From positions 2,728,001 to 2,792,000 of the forward strand of contig NZ_CP013444.1 of assembly GCF_001718835.1 (NCBI RefSeq): a stretch of DNA of 64,000 nt, written 5' to 3'. Shown here one piece after another: positions 26,884-35,589 of the stretch (position 1 is its first letter; each line of letters opens with the position of its first letter). This DNA is from Burkholderia cepacia (GTDB lineage: Bacteria; Pseudomonadota; Gammaproteobacteria; Burkholderiales; Burkholderiaceae). The position numbers and the translations under genes are program-made. The notes below the pieces were generated by a model. It made no database searches. It was not told the DNA's origin and worked only from the letters and a program-made list of their open reading frames with translations.

Positions 26884-29800
26884 ATGAACAAGACCTACGC
26901 ATTGGTATGGAATCACGCACAAGGGTGCTGGAACGCGGTCGGGGAAACCGCGCGCCGCCGCGGCAAGGCGGGCGGCAGCAAGCTCGTCGCGGCCGGCGCC
27001 GTGTCGCTGCTCGGCCTCGCCGCCCTGCCCGCCCACGCACTGCCCACCGGCCACGCGGTCGTCGCCGGCCAGGCCGACATCGCCACGTCGGTCGACGGCA
27101 GGACGATGTCCATCAACCAGCACTCCGACAAGCTCATCACCAACTGGCAGGACTTCGGCGTCGCCGGCGGCGAACGCGTGTCGTTCCATCAACCCGATAG
27201 CACGTCGATCGCACTGAACCGCGTGATCGGCACCCACGGCAGCCAGATCGACGGCCGCATCGACGCCAACGGCAAGGTGTTCCTCGTCAACCCGAACGGC
27301 GTGATGTTCGGCGCCGGGTCGCAGGTCAACGTCGGCAGTCTCGTCGCGTCCACCCAGAACCTCACCGACGCCGACTTCCTCGCCGGCAACTACCGCTTCG
27401 CCGGCACCTCCGCCGCTACCGTCGCCAACGCCGGCAACATCACCGCCGCCGACGGCGGCAGCGTCGCGCTGCTCGGCGCGCGCGTGTCGAACACCGGCGT
27501 GATCCACGCGAAGATGGGCCGCATCGCGCTCGGCGCCGGCCACGCGTTCAAGGTCAACTTCGACGGCAGCGACCTGCTCAGCGTGCAGGTCGAAGGCGGC
27601 GCCGTCGATGCGCAAGCGAGCAACGGCGGCCTGCTGAAGGCCGACGGCGGCGAGGTGCTGATGACCGCGCGCGCCGCGGGCGACCTGCTGAACGCGGTGG
27701 TCAACAACACCGGCACCATCGAGGCGCGCGGGCTGAGCAACCGCGGCGGGCGCATCACGCTCGACGGCGGCACCGTGCTGGCTGGCGGCACGCTCGACGC
27801 GAGCGCCACGGCCGGCCAGGGCGGCGAGGTCGCGACACGCGGCACGCACGTGCGCATTGCCGACGATGCAACGGTCGACACGCGCGGCGCGAACGGCCGC
27901 TCGGGCACGTGGAAGATCGATACGGCGAACGCGCGCGTCGCCGACGACGCGAATGCGACGATCGGCGCGGCCTCGCTGTCGCGCAACCTCGGTACCACCC
28001 ACGTCACATTGACCGACACGGCAGGCGATCTGTCGATCGAGGGCCCCGTCAACTGGAGCAGCGACCACACGCTGTCGCTCGCGTCGCAGCGCGGCGGCGT
28101 GAAGCTGCAACGCGCGTTGAACGCGCGCGGCAGCCGCGCTTGGCTGGAGGTCAACGCCGCGAAGCGCATCGACATCGACGGTCCGCTCGCGCTGACCGGC
28201 GTGAACGCTGCCCTCGCGCTGAACTCGGGTAACGGACATGTGCTGAACGACAACGCAACCGTCACGCTGTCGGGCGCGAATGCGTCGTTCAGCGCGAACG
28301 GGCAGGCCTATCGCGTGATCCATGACGTCGACCAATTGCGCGCGGTCGATACGAACCTGAACGGCCGCTACGTGCTCGGCAACACGATCAAGGGCAGCGG
28401 CGCGTTCCGCAGCATCGGCGGCGATGCGGCGTTCACCGGCACGTTCGACGGCCTCGGCAATACGATCTCCGGGTTGTCCGTCTACAACGACGGACCGTTC
28501 GTGGGCCTGTTCGCCGGAAACTTCGGCACGATTGCCAACCTGACGCTCGATTCGGTGTCGGCGCGCGGCACGGCGAACTACGGTATCGGGCCCGTGATGG
28601 TCGGCTCGCTGGTCGGCGCGAACATCCAGGGCACGCTGTCGAACGTGCATGCACGCAATGTCGTCGTGACGAGCGGCGGCTCGGCCGCCAACATCGCCGG
28701 TGGTCTCGTCGGCACGAACCTGAGCGGCACGATCGACCGCGCATCGGTGTCGGGCCGCGTCGAAGGCAACCGCTACACGACCGCGCTCGGCGGGCTCGTC
28801 GGCGAAAACATCACGTCGCCGGACAGCCGGCTCGGCACCGCGACGATCGCCCGCAGCCGTGCCGACGCGAGCATCTCGATCCAGGCCACCAGCACGTCGC
28901 CCAGCAACGGACAAAACGGATTCGGCGGGCTCGTCGGCTTCAACAGCGGCGACATCCGCGATTCGTCGAGCCACGGCGCCGTGTCGGTCGCGACCGTGGG
29001 CGCAACCGTCGGCGGTCTCGTCGGGCGCAACACCGGCACAGTCGGCGGGTCCGATGCGTCCGGCCGCGTCACCGCCGGCACGGCCAGCGCCGCCGGTGCG
29101 CTGGTCGGCGTCAACGCGGGCGCCATCGCCGCATCGCGCGCGAGCGGAGGCGTCGCAGGCGGTGCGCGCAGCACGGTGGGTGGCCTCGTCGGCATCAACA
29201 CCGCCGTCGGTACGATCGACAAATCGAATGCCACGGGTACGGTCGCCGTCGCCGGCAACGATGCGACGGCGGGCGGGCTCGTCGGCCGCAACGACGGTCG
29301 TGTGTCGGGGTCCAGCGCATCCGGCAGCGCTTCCGTCGGCGCGAACGGCACCGCAGGCGGCCTCGTCGGCTTGAACGGCGGCCGCGTCGAGTACGGCAAC
29401 GCGTCCGGCACGGTATCGGTTCTCGCCAATAGCGACGCCGGCGGCCTGATCGGCCGCAACACCGGAACGGTCGCCTCGTCGCATGCGCAAGGCGCCGTTT
29501 CCGCCGGCGCCGACAGCAATGCGGGCGGGCTCGTCGGCAACCACACGCACGGCTCGATCGTGCTGTCCGACGCAAGCGGCAGCGTCAACGGCGGCGCACG
29601 CGCCAAGGTCGGCGGCCTGGTCGGCGTCAACGGCGGCACGATCGACCGATCGTCGTCGTCAGGCACCGTGAGCGGCGGCCTGAATGCAACGCTCGGCGGC
29701 ATCGTGGGAATGGACTTCGGAACGACGCAAGCATCGTCGACCACCAGCCGGATCGCCTACACGCAGGGCTACGGTCAGCGATATGGCGGACTCGCAGGTT

Positions 29801-29886
29801 TCGCGATGACGTCGATGAAGGGCAATACGGCGTCCGGCGACGCGGCGCGGGTGCCGCTCGTCGGCGGCCAGTTCGCGTTCTTCTGA
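26884..29886 (+). CDS. TpsA exoprotein with GLUG repeats, copy 2
   Basis: A 1000-residue tandem paralogue of the preceding TpsA. The first 297 bases (ESPR, signal core and start of the TPS domain) differ from copy 1 at only two positions, after which divergence jumps. Near-identity returns in several later blocks, as expected from patchy gene conversion. It carries about 12 GLUG repeats against 17 in copy 1, and the 142-residue size difference equals five repeats. NPNGVMFGAGSQVNVGSLVA marks the TPS domain. It ends VPLVGGQFAFF. It has its own GAGGAAACG ribosome site and duplicated upstream region, and is probably secreted through the same TpsB. Alternate expression or recombination with copy 1 is plausible. 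Confidence 0.9.
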   Translation: MNKTYALVWNHAQGCWNAVGETARRRGKAGGSKLVAAGAVSLLGLAALPAHALPTGHAVVAGQADIATSVDGRTMSINQHSDKLITNWQDFGVAGGERVSFHQPDSTSIALNRVIGTHGSQIDGRIDANGKVFLVNPNGVMFGAGSQVNVGSLVASTQNLTDADFLAGNYRFAGTSAATVANAGNITAADGGSVALLGARVSNTGVIHAKMGRIALGAGHAFKVNFDGSDLLSVQVEGGAVDAQASNGGLLKADGGEVLMTARAAGDLLNAVVNNTGTIEARGLSNRGGRITLDGGTVLAGGTLDASATAGQGGEVATRGTHVRIADDATVDTRGANGRSGTWKIDTANARVADDANATIGAASLSRNLGTTHVTLTDTAGDLSIEGPVNWSSDHTLSLASQRGGVKLQRALNARGSRAWLEVNAAKRIDIDGPLALTGVNAALALNSGNGHVLNDNATVTLSGANASFSANGQAYRVIHDVDQLRAVDTNLNGRYVLGNTIKGSGAFRSIGGDAAFTGTFDGLGNTISGLSVYNDGPFVGLFAGNFGTIANLTLDSVSARGTANYGIGPVMVGSLVGANIQGTLSNVHARNVVVTSGGSAANIAGGLVGTNLSGTIDRASVSGRVEGNRYTTALGGLVGENITSPDSRLGTATIARSRADASISIQATSTSPSNGQNGFGGLVGFNSGDIRDSSSHGAVSVATVGATVGGLVGRNTGTVGGSDASGRVTAGTASAAGALVGVNAGAIAASRASGGVAGGARSTVGGLVGINTAVGTIDKSNATGTVAVAGNDATAGGLVGRNDGRVSGSSASGSASVGANGTAGGLVGLNGGRVEYGNASGTVSVLANSDAGGLIGRNTGTVASSHAQGAVSAGADSNAGGLVGNHTHGSIVLSDASGSVNGGARAKVGGLVGVNGGTIDRSSSSGTVSGGLNATLGGIVGMDFGTTQASSTTSRIAYTQGYGQRYGGLAGFAMTSMKGNTASGDAARVPLVGGQFAFF

Positions 29887-29896
29887 CCATGACCCG

Positions 29897-29925
29897 GCGC
29901 AGGCGGGCAGTCTGACCGCCTGCGC
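29897..29925 (+). terminator. Hairpin after TpsA copy 2
   Basis: A 10-bp stem GCGCAGGCGG/CCGCCTGCGC begins ten bases after the stop, the counterpart of the hairpin after copy 1. It lies in the gap before the convergent efflux gene ending at 30041. Confidence 0.55.
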
Positions 29926-30040
29926 GCGGGGGAGCGACGATACGCTCGTCCGTTCCCCCGCGCATCAGCGGTGGCGCGAACGGCCCCGCGTGCAACGCCT
30001 GCACGATCGGGGCGCGCCACCGCCCGCCCCTTACCCCCCA

Positions 30041-31231
30041 TTACCCGCCCTGATTCTCGCGAACAACCGCCGCGGCCGCCGCCTCCGCATCGCTCGCCAC
30101 CCCGTCGTGCACGCGCGTGCTGACGGCCGGCGTCGGCGGCTCGCTGTCGAGCGCGTGGCCGTTGCGGTCGTGCGTGTCGACCGTTGCGCGCATCGACAGC
30201 CCGACGCGCAGCGGATGCGCGGCGAGATCGCGCGGCTCGAGCGCGATCACGACCGGCACGCGCTGCACGACCTTGATCCAGTTGCCGGCCGCGTTCTGCG
30301 ACGGCAGCATCGAGAACGCGCTGCCCGTCCCCGCCGAGAAGCCCTGCACGCGGCCGCGATAGGTCACGCGCGAGCCGTAGAGATCCGACACGACCTCGAC
30401 AGGCTGCCCGATGCGCATGTGGCGGATCTGCCCTTCCTTGAAATTCGCCTCGATCCACAGCCGGTCGAGCTGCACGATCGACATCAGCGGCACGCCGGGC
30501 CCGACCTGCTGGCCGACCTGCACTGAACGCTGCCCGATCGTGCCGTCGACGGGCGCGACGATCGTCGTGCGCTTCAGGTTGCGGTACGCGAGCTTGAACT
30601 GCGCGGCCGCCTGCACGACGGCCGGGCTTTCGTCGACGGGCAGCCTGGTGCCGAGCGCGCGTGCCGCGTCGAGCTGCGCCTGCGCGGCCGCGAGATTTGC
30701 CTGCGCACCGGCGACCGCCGCCCGTGCACGGGCGAGTTCCTCGGGTGCGACGATCTCGACCGATGCACCCGAGCGCGCGGCGAACGCGCGCTGCGCGAGC
30801 GACAGGTCGGCGCGCCGCGCGTTCACGGCCTCGACGTACATCGTGTTCGAGATCTTCGCGTTCGCGACCTGCCGCACGGCCTGTGCGAGCTGCGCCTTCG
30901 CCTGCGCGAACGCGACGGACGCCTCGGTGTCGTCGAGCTTCACGAGCGTCTGGCCGGCGCGCACGGCCTGCGTATCGGCGACTACGACGTCGGTCACCGA
31001 TCCCGGGATCTGCGCGGCGACCTGGACGACGCTGCCGGCGACGTACGCGTCGTCGGTGTCTTCGTAATAGCGATCGCTCAGCAACCAGTATGCGATCCAT
31101 GCAAGCGCGGCCGCCAGCACGACCACGAAGAACACGATGAAGCGCTTGCGACGCGTCGCGCGGCGCGTGTCGAGTGCAGGATCGTTCAGTGCGGCCGGCG
31201 GCGCGGCGGTATGGAGGTTGTCGTGGTGCAT
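30041..31231 (-). CDS. HlyD/EmrA-family membrane fusion protein of the rhamnolipid cluster
   Basis: A 396-residue periplasmic adaptor with one N-terminal membrane anchor (about 30-50: RFIVFFVVVLAAALAWIAYW). The split biotinyl-lipoyl domain shows TDDAYVAGSVVQVAAQIPGS and later TTIVAPVDGTIGQRSVQVGQ, with a long Ala/Gln-rich coiled-coil hairpin between (about 100-200). A C-terminal barrel follows. It should link the DHA2 transporter to the outer-membrane factor of this operon, forming a tripartite pump. In Burkholderia thailandensis and B. pseudomallei the same gene types close the rhl clusters. Its start overlaps the stop of the outer-membrane factor gene by one base (TGATG), and it is the last gene of the operon. 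Confidence 0.9.
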   Translation of the reverse strand: MHHDNLHTAAPPAALNDPALDTRRATRRKRFIVFFVVVLAAALAWIAYWLLSDRYYEDTDDAYVAGSVVQVAAQIPGSVTDVVVADTQAVRAGQTLVKLDDTEASVAFAQAKAQLAQAVRQVANAKISNTMYVEAVNARRADLSLAQRAFAARSGASVEIVAPEELARARAAVAGAQANLAAAQAQLDAARALGTRLPVDESPAVVQAAAQFKLAYRNLKRTTIVAPVDGTIGQRSVQVGQQVGPGVPLMSIVQLDRLWIEANFKEGQIRHMRIGQPVEVVSDLYGSRVTYRGRVQGFSAGTGSAFSMLPSQNAAGNWIKVVQRVPVVIALEPRDLAAHPLRVGLSMRATVDTHDRNGHALDSEPPTPAVSTRVHDGVASDAEAAAAAVVRENQGG

Positions 31232-33045
31232 CAGTCGCTTTGCGTGACGATCAGACGATCGTGCTGGAGGACAGGTATCGCCGGCATGACCGACGAGCCC
31301 GGCGCCGGGCTCACCGATGCCGGGCGCGCGAGAACAGCGGTACCGCGAGACGTCGCGCCGGGGTTCGTCGCACCGACCGTCGGCGGATGCACTGCCTCGT
31401 CGCGCCGTGCGGGTCCGACACTCGCCGTGCCGGCGGCCGGCGGCACGACACCGCTCCCCGGACGCGCATCGGCCGACGGTCCGGCCGCCGCCCGGCTCGC
31501 AGCCGCAGCAGTCGCCACACCGCGCCTTGCCGCCCCGCTGCGCGCCTGATGCATGGCCGGTGCCGACGCCACCGCCGCGCCCGCATCGAACCCGCCGCCC
31601 AACGCGCCGACCAGCCCGACACGCAGCGTCCGCTGCCGGCCGAGCAGCGCGATCAACTGCGCGCGCTCGTCGATCAGCGTGAGATCCGCGACATCCACGT
31701 CCTTCTGCATCAGCACGCCGCGCCGGTGGCGGTCGGTCGCGATCTGCACGATCTTCTGCGCGGCCGCGACCGCATCCTGCTGCTGCGCGACGAGCGTCTG
31801 CGACGTCTGCAGCGACGTGACGAGCTGCGCGACCTGCCCGAGCGCGTCGTCGACGGTCTTGTTGTACAACCCGATCGCCACGTCGGCCTGTGCGACGTCC
31901 GCACCGAGCTTCGCCTTCAACCGGCCGCGATCGAAAACCGGCAGCGAGATCGCCGGGCCGACGGAACCGGCGAGCGCGTCGCGCGAGAACAGCGACGCGG
32001 GCGTCAGCGCGAACACGCCGCCGAGCGCGACGAGGTTCACGTCCGGATAGAACTGCGCGCGCGTCGAGTCGGCATTCGCGAACGCGGCTTCGACACGCAA
32101 CCGTGCGGCGACGATGTCGGGCCGGCGACCGAGGAGGCCGGCCGGCAGCCGCGCGGGCAGCGCCGCATCATCGAACTTGTCGAACTTGCCGACGTGGGGC
32201 CGCTGCAGCGCGAGCCCGCGCTCCGGGCCGCGGCCCGACAGCACGCCGAGCTGCAGTTGCGCGAGCTTGATCTGCTCGTCGTTCTGCGCGATCTGCGCGA
32301 GCAGCTTGCTGCGCTTGATCGACGCATCGCTCGCGTCGTACGCGTTGTCGAGCCCGCGCGCGGTGCGTTCGCGCAGCACGGTCGTCACGCGCTGGCTCAC
32401 CTTCAGCTTCTGCTGCAGCAGCTCCTGCGTCGCATACGCCTGGTCGAGCTGGCAATACACGGTGACGATCGCGGTCGACATCGCAAGCCGCACCTGCTCG
32501 GCCTCGACCCGCGCCGCCTCGCGCAGCGACATCAGGCTCTTCGTCGCGGCGCGGTTCCTGCCCCACAGGTCGAGCTGGTAGTTGAGCCCGACGAACACCG
32601 ACGACGGCGACGCGGCCGGGTCGCCGAAGATCTGCACCGGCACCTTGTAGCCGCCGATCGTCACGTCGGCGACGTCGCCCGGCTTCGGCATCCGCGCGCG
32701 GCTGACCGTTGCGCCGGCCGTGCCCGTCAGCCCCGTCAACGAATCGAACTGCTGGAGCTGCGCCTGTGCGATCCGCAGCCTCGCCTGCGCGACCTGCAGG
32801 TCGGGGTTGTTCTGCGACGCCTCGGCGACCAGCGCGTCGAGCTGCGGATCCTGCAGCTGCTTCACCCAGTCCGGCGCGGGCCACGCGCCGTTCACGCCGG
32901 GGCCGGCCGTCTGCGCGAGCGCATCGTCGGCCGGCGCGCGCAACGACAGCGACGGCAGGAAGCCCGTCGGCACGCATCCGCCCAACGCCAGCAATGCCGC
33001 CAGCACGCCGGCCGTCCAGCCGGTCATCCTCATCGATCGCCGCAT
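31231..33045 (-). CDS. NodT/OprM-family outer-membrane efflux lipoprotein with Ala/Pro-rich tail
   Basis: A 604-residue outer-membrane channel protein. A lipoprotein signal with lipobox LALGGC lies at about 18-23. Two OEP repeats follow (about 60-480), with the family features NPDLQVAQARLRIAQAQLQQ, LNYQLDLWGRNRAATKSLMS and LLGRRPDIVAARLRVEAAFA. The core ends at about residue 485 (LGGGFDAG). The last 120 residues are an Ala/Pro/Arg-rich low-complexity tail not seen in OprM and probably periplasmic. Among three nearby Met codons, 33045 was chosen because it follows a GAGGG site; 33033 is an alternative. The gene lies nine bases after rhlC and completes the tripartite pump with EmrA-like and MFS proteins. 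Confidence 0.87.
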   Translation of the reverse strand: MRRSMRMTGWTAGVLAALLALGGCVPTGFLPSLSLRAPADDALAQTAGPGVNGAWPAPDWVKQLQDPQLDALVAEASQNNPDLQVAQARLRIAQAQLQQFDSLTGLTGTAGATVSRARMPKPGDVADVTIGGYKVPVQIFGDPAASPSSVFVGLNYQLDLWGRNRAATKSLMSLREAARVEAEQVRLAMSTAIVTVYCQLDQAYATQELLQQKLKVSQRVTTVLRERTARGLDNAYDASDASIKRSKLLAQIAQNDEQIKLAQLQLGVLSGRGPERGLALQRPHVGKFDKFDDAALPARLPAGLLGRRPDIVAARLRVEAAFANADSTRAQFYPDVNLVALGGVFALTPASLFSRDALAGSVGPAISLPVFDRGRLKAKLGADVAQADVAIGLYNKTVDDALGQVAQLVTSLQTSQTLVAQQQDAVAAAQKIVQIATDRHRRGVLMQKDVDVADLTLIDERAQLIALLGRQRTLRVGLVGALGGGFDAGAAVASAPAMHQARSGAARRGVATAAAASRAAAGPSADARPGSGVVPPAAGTASVGPARRDEAVHPPTVGATNPGATSRGTAVLARPASVSPAPGSSVMPAIPVLQHDRLIVTQSD

Positions 33046-33053
33046 CGCCGCCC

Positions 33054-33992
33054 TCACCCTTGCCGCACGCGCGGCACACGCTCGGCCAGCCGCGGCCGCG
33101 TGCGCTCGAGCGGGCCGAGCCGGCCGAACAGGCCGTCCGCGACGCCGAACAGGATGCCGGCGAGCTTCGCGCGCTTGTCGCGTTCGACGAGCGCGATCTG
33201 CACGACCTGCCACACGGTCAGCAGGTTCGGCACGATCGCCACCGGAAAGCGCAGCCCGTACTGCATCCCGAGCTGCACCGCATTGCGCGCGCTGTAGTAG
33301 CGCCGTTGCCACGAGTGATTCATCGACGTCATTTCGAAAGGGCCGATCGCGTGACGCTGCTTCGCGCCGATCCGGTGCGGCAGCACCAGCGACGGCACGA
33401 CATAGAGCGGCACGTTGCGCGCCAGTGCGCGAAAGCTGTACTCGGTGTCGACGTGATCGATGAACAGCGTCTCGTCGAAGCGGCCGAGCACGTCGAACGC
33501 ATCGCGCGACACGACGCAGCCCGACGAGATCAGGAACGCGCAGCGCTGCAGCGGCGCGCCCGGCTCGATGCGCAGGCGGCGCAGCCCGATCCCGTTGGTC
33601 GAGAGTTCGGGCAGGAAGCTGCGCGCGTTCTCGTCGAAAATGCGCGGGCCGGCCAGGAACGCACGCCCCGCGAGCCCTGCGCAGACGTCGCGCATCGTGG
33701 GGAAATACGCGGCAGGCACGGACGAATCCTGGTCGAACAGCGCGACCGCATCGACGCGGTCGCGAAACAGCGCCGCGAGGCCCGCGTTGTACGCTCCCGC
33801 AATGCCGCCACGATTGCCGTGATGCAGCAGCGCGATGCCCTCGCGGGCGCACAGTGCGCGGGCCCGCGCATCCGGCTGCGGCGTGTTGTCGACGACGAGC
33901 AGCGTGTCGCACGCGTGCCGCCAGGTGCCGAGCGCGTCGAGCTGCGCGTCGCTCGGGTGATACAGGATCACGAGTGCGCCGAGTGTCGTCAT
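33054..33992 (-). CDS. rhlC: Rhamnosyltransferase 2, di-rhamnolipid synthase
   Basis: A 312-residue GT2-family glycosyltransferase that adds a second dTDP-L-rhamnose to mono-rhamnolipid. The N-terminal nucleotide-sugar domain shows LGALVILYHPSDAQLDALG, LLVVDNTPQ and NRGGIAGAYNAGLAAL, then the DxD-like ALFDQDSSVP. The mid region has FLISSGCVVSRDAFDVLGRF, FIDHVDTEYSFRALARN and the RhlC-type C-terminus with LPHRIGAKQRHAIGPFEMTS. The start at 33992 follows GAGGAGAGGAAC, ten bases after the MFS stop. Together with rhlA and rhlB it shows that the organism can make di-rhamnolipids. Confidence 0.9.
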   Translation of the reverse strand: MTTLGALVILYHPSDAQLDALGTWRHACDTLLVVDNTPQPDARARALCAREGIALLHHGNRGGIAGAYNAGLAALFRDRVDAVALFDQDSSVPAAYFPTMRDVCAGLAGRAFLAGPRIFDENARSFLPELSTNGIGLRRLRIEPGAPLQRCAFLISSGCVVSRDAFDVLGRFDETLFIDHVDTEYSFRALARNVPLYVVPSLVLPHRIGAKQRHAIGPFEMTSMNHSWQRRYYSARNAVQLGMQYGLRFPVAIVPNLLTVWQVVQIALVERDKRAKLAGILFGVADGLFGRLGPLERTRPRLAERVPRVRQG

Positions 33993-34002
33993 GTTCCTCT
34001 CC

Positions 34003-35589
34003 TCAATGCCCGAACGACGCGGCCGCACCACGCTTCGGCCGCGTCAGCCACATCATCGCCGCGAGTACGAGACATGTCATGCTCGCCATCCAGAACATGT
34101 CGTTGGTCGCCATCATGTAGGCCTGCTGCATCACGACCTGGTGCAGCGTCGTCAGCTCGCGCACGCCGTCCACGCCCATCGCGTTCAGCGTGTGCACGAA
34201 GCGCTGCGTGTTCGCCGACGCATGCGTGACGGATTGCGACACGACATCGTAGTGATAGGTCGCACGGTTGTCCCACAGCGTCACGCTCATCGCGGTGCCG
34301 AACGCGGCCGACAGCGTGCGCAGGAAGTTCGACAGGCTCGACGCGGCGGCGAGCCGGTCGTCCGGGATGCGCGACAGCGTCGCGGCCGTCAGCGGAATGA
34401 AGAAGCACGGCAGCCCGATCCCCTGGATCAGCCCCGGCGCGGCGATCTGCGCGAACGTCATCTTCAGCGTGAAATGCGCGTCCCACGCGAGCACGGCCGC
34501 GAACACGAGGAAGCCGAAGGTCGCGAGCACGCGCGCGTCGAAGCGATGGGCATGCAGCCCGACGAGGATCGAGAACACCAGCGCGAGCACGCCGAGCGAG
34601 GCCGTCGCGAGCCCCGCGTGAAACGCGTTGTAGCCCATCACGGCCTGCATCCACAGCGGAAACACGACGCCGACCACCGAGAAGCTCATCATCCCGAGCG
34701 AGATGATCAGCACGCAGAACGAGAACGTGCGATCGCGGAACAGGCTCAGGTCGACGACGGGATGCGCCTCGCCCGCCTCCCAGATCAGCAGCGACACGAT
34801 CGCGAGCCCCGCGACCACCGCCAGCGTGACGATCAGCGGCGAACCGAACCAGCCGCGATCATGGCCGAGATCGAGCATCGCCTGCAGCGAGCCGACGCCG
34901 ATCACGAGCAGCACGATGCCCGGCACGTCGATCGGGCCGGCGGTGCCGCGTTGCGCGTCGGGGCGCAGCATCGCGGTGCAGACCGCGAACGAGAACAGCC
35001 CGATCGGCAGGTTGATCAGGAAGATCCACGGCCACGAGAAGTTGTCGACGATCCAGCCGCCGACCACCGGCCCGAAGATCGGCGCGAGCAGCACCGTCAT
35101 CGCCCACAGCGCGAGCGCGATCGTGCGCTTGTCCGGCGGGAACGTGCGCAGCAGGATCGTCTGCGAGAGCGGCACCATCGGCCCGGAACACAGCCCCTGC
35201 AGCGCGCGGCAGATCACGAGCACGTGCAGGTCGCGCGCGAGCCCGCACAGCAGCGACGTGAGCGTGAACAGCAGCACCGCGCCGACGAACAGCCGCAACT
35301 CGCCGACGCGGCGCGCGAGCCAGCCCGTCAGCGGCACCGCGATCGCGGCCGCGACCGAATACGAGCTGATCACCCACGTGCCCTGGCTGTTCGATACGCC
35401 GAGACTGCCGGAGATCGCCGGTACCGCGACGTTCGTCACGGTCGAGTCGAGCACCTCGATGAAGGTCGCGAGCGACAGCGCGAACGTCAGCAGCGCAAGG
35501 CGCGCGCCGCGCAGCGGCCGCGCGGCCTGCGCCGCCGGCGCTGCGGGCGAGGCTGCGCTCGCGGCGTGCCGCGACGAAGCGGTGCTCAT
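34003..35589 (-). CDS. DHA2-family (EmrB/QacA) MFS transporter of the rhamnolipid cluster
   Basis: A 528-residue, 14-helix drug:H+ antiporter-type protein. Typical motifs are LDSTVTNVAVPAISGSLGVS in helix 1, motif A-like region WLARRVGELRLF, and motif C-like LLAPIFGPVVGGWIVDNFSW. The N-terminal 30 residues are an Ala-rich cytoplasmic tail. Its place between rhlB and rhlC, with an EmrA-like adaptor and an OprM-like channel nearby, points to export of rhamnolipids or their HAA precursor; this is by analogy with other Burkholderia rhl clusters. The start ATG (35589) overlaps the rhlB stop in ATGA, implying translational coupling. Confidence 0.9.
   Translation of the reverse strand: MSTASSRHAASAASPAAPAAQAARPLRGARLALLTFALSLATFIEVLDSTVTNVAVPAISGSLGVSNSQGTWVISSYSVAAAIAVPLTGWLARRVGELRLFVGAVLLFTLTSLLCGLARDLHVLVICRALQGLCSGPMVPLSQTILLRTFPPDKRTIALALWAMTVLLAPIFGPVVGGWIVDNFSWPWIFLINLPIGLFSFAVCTAMLRPDAQRGTAGPIDVPGIVLLVIGVGSLQAMLDLGHDRGWFGSPLIVTLAVVAGLAIVSLLIWEAGEAHPVVDLSLFRDRTFSFCVLIISLGMMSFSVVGVVFPLWMQAVMGYNAFHAGLATASLGVLALVFSILVGLHAHRFDARVLATFGFLVFAAVLAWDAHFTLKMTFAQIAAPGLIQGIGLPCFFIPLTAATLSRIPDDRLAAASSLSNFLRTLSAAFGTAMSVTLWDNRATYHYDVVSQSVTHASANTQRFVHTLNAMGVDGVRELTTLHQVVMQQAYMMATNDMFWMASMTCLVLAAMMWLTRPKRGAAASFGH

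Noticed and set aside
31231..33912. 893-codon extension upstream of the outer-membrane factor
   Set aside because: Residues before the Met at 33045 overlap rhlC in another frame; the lipoprotein signal begins at 33045.
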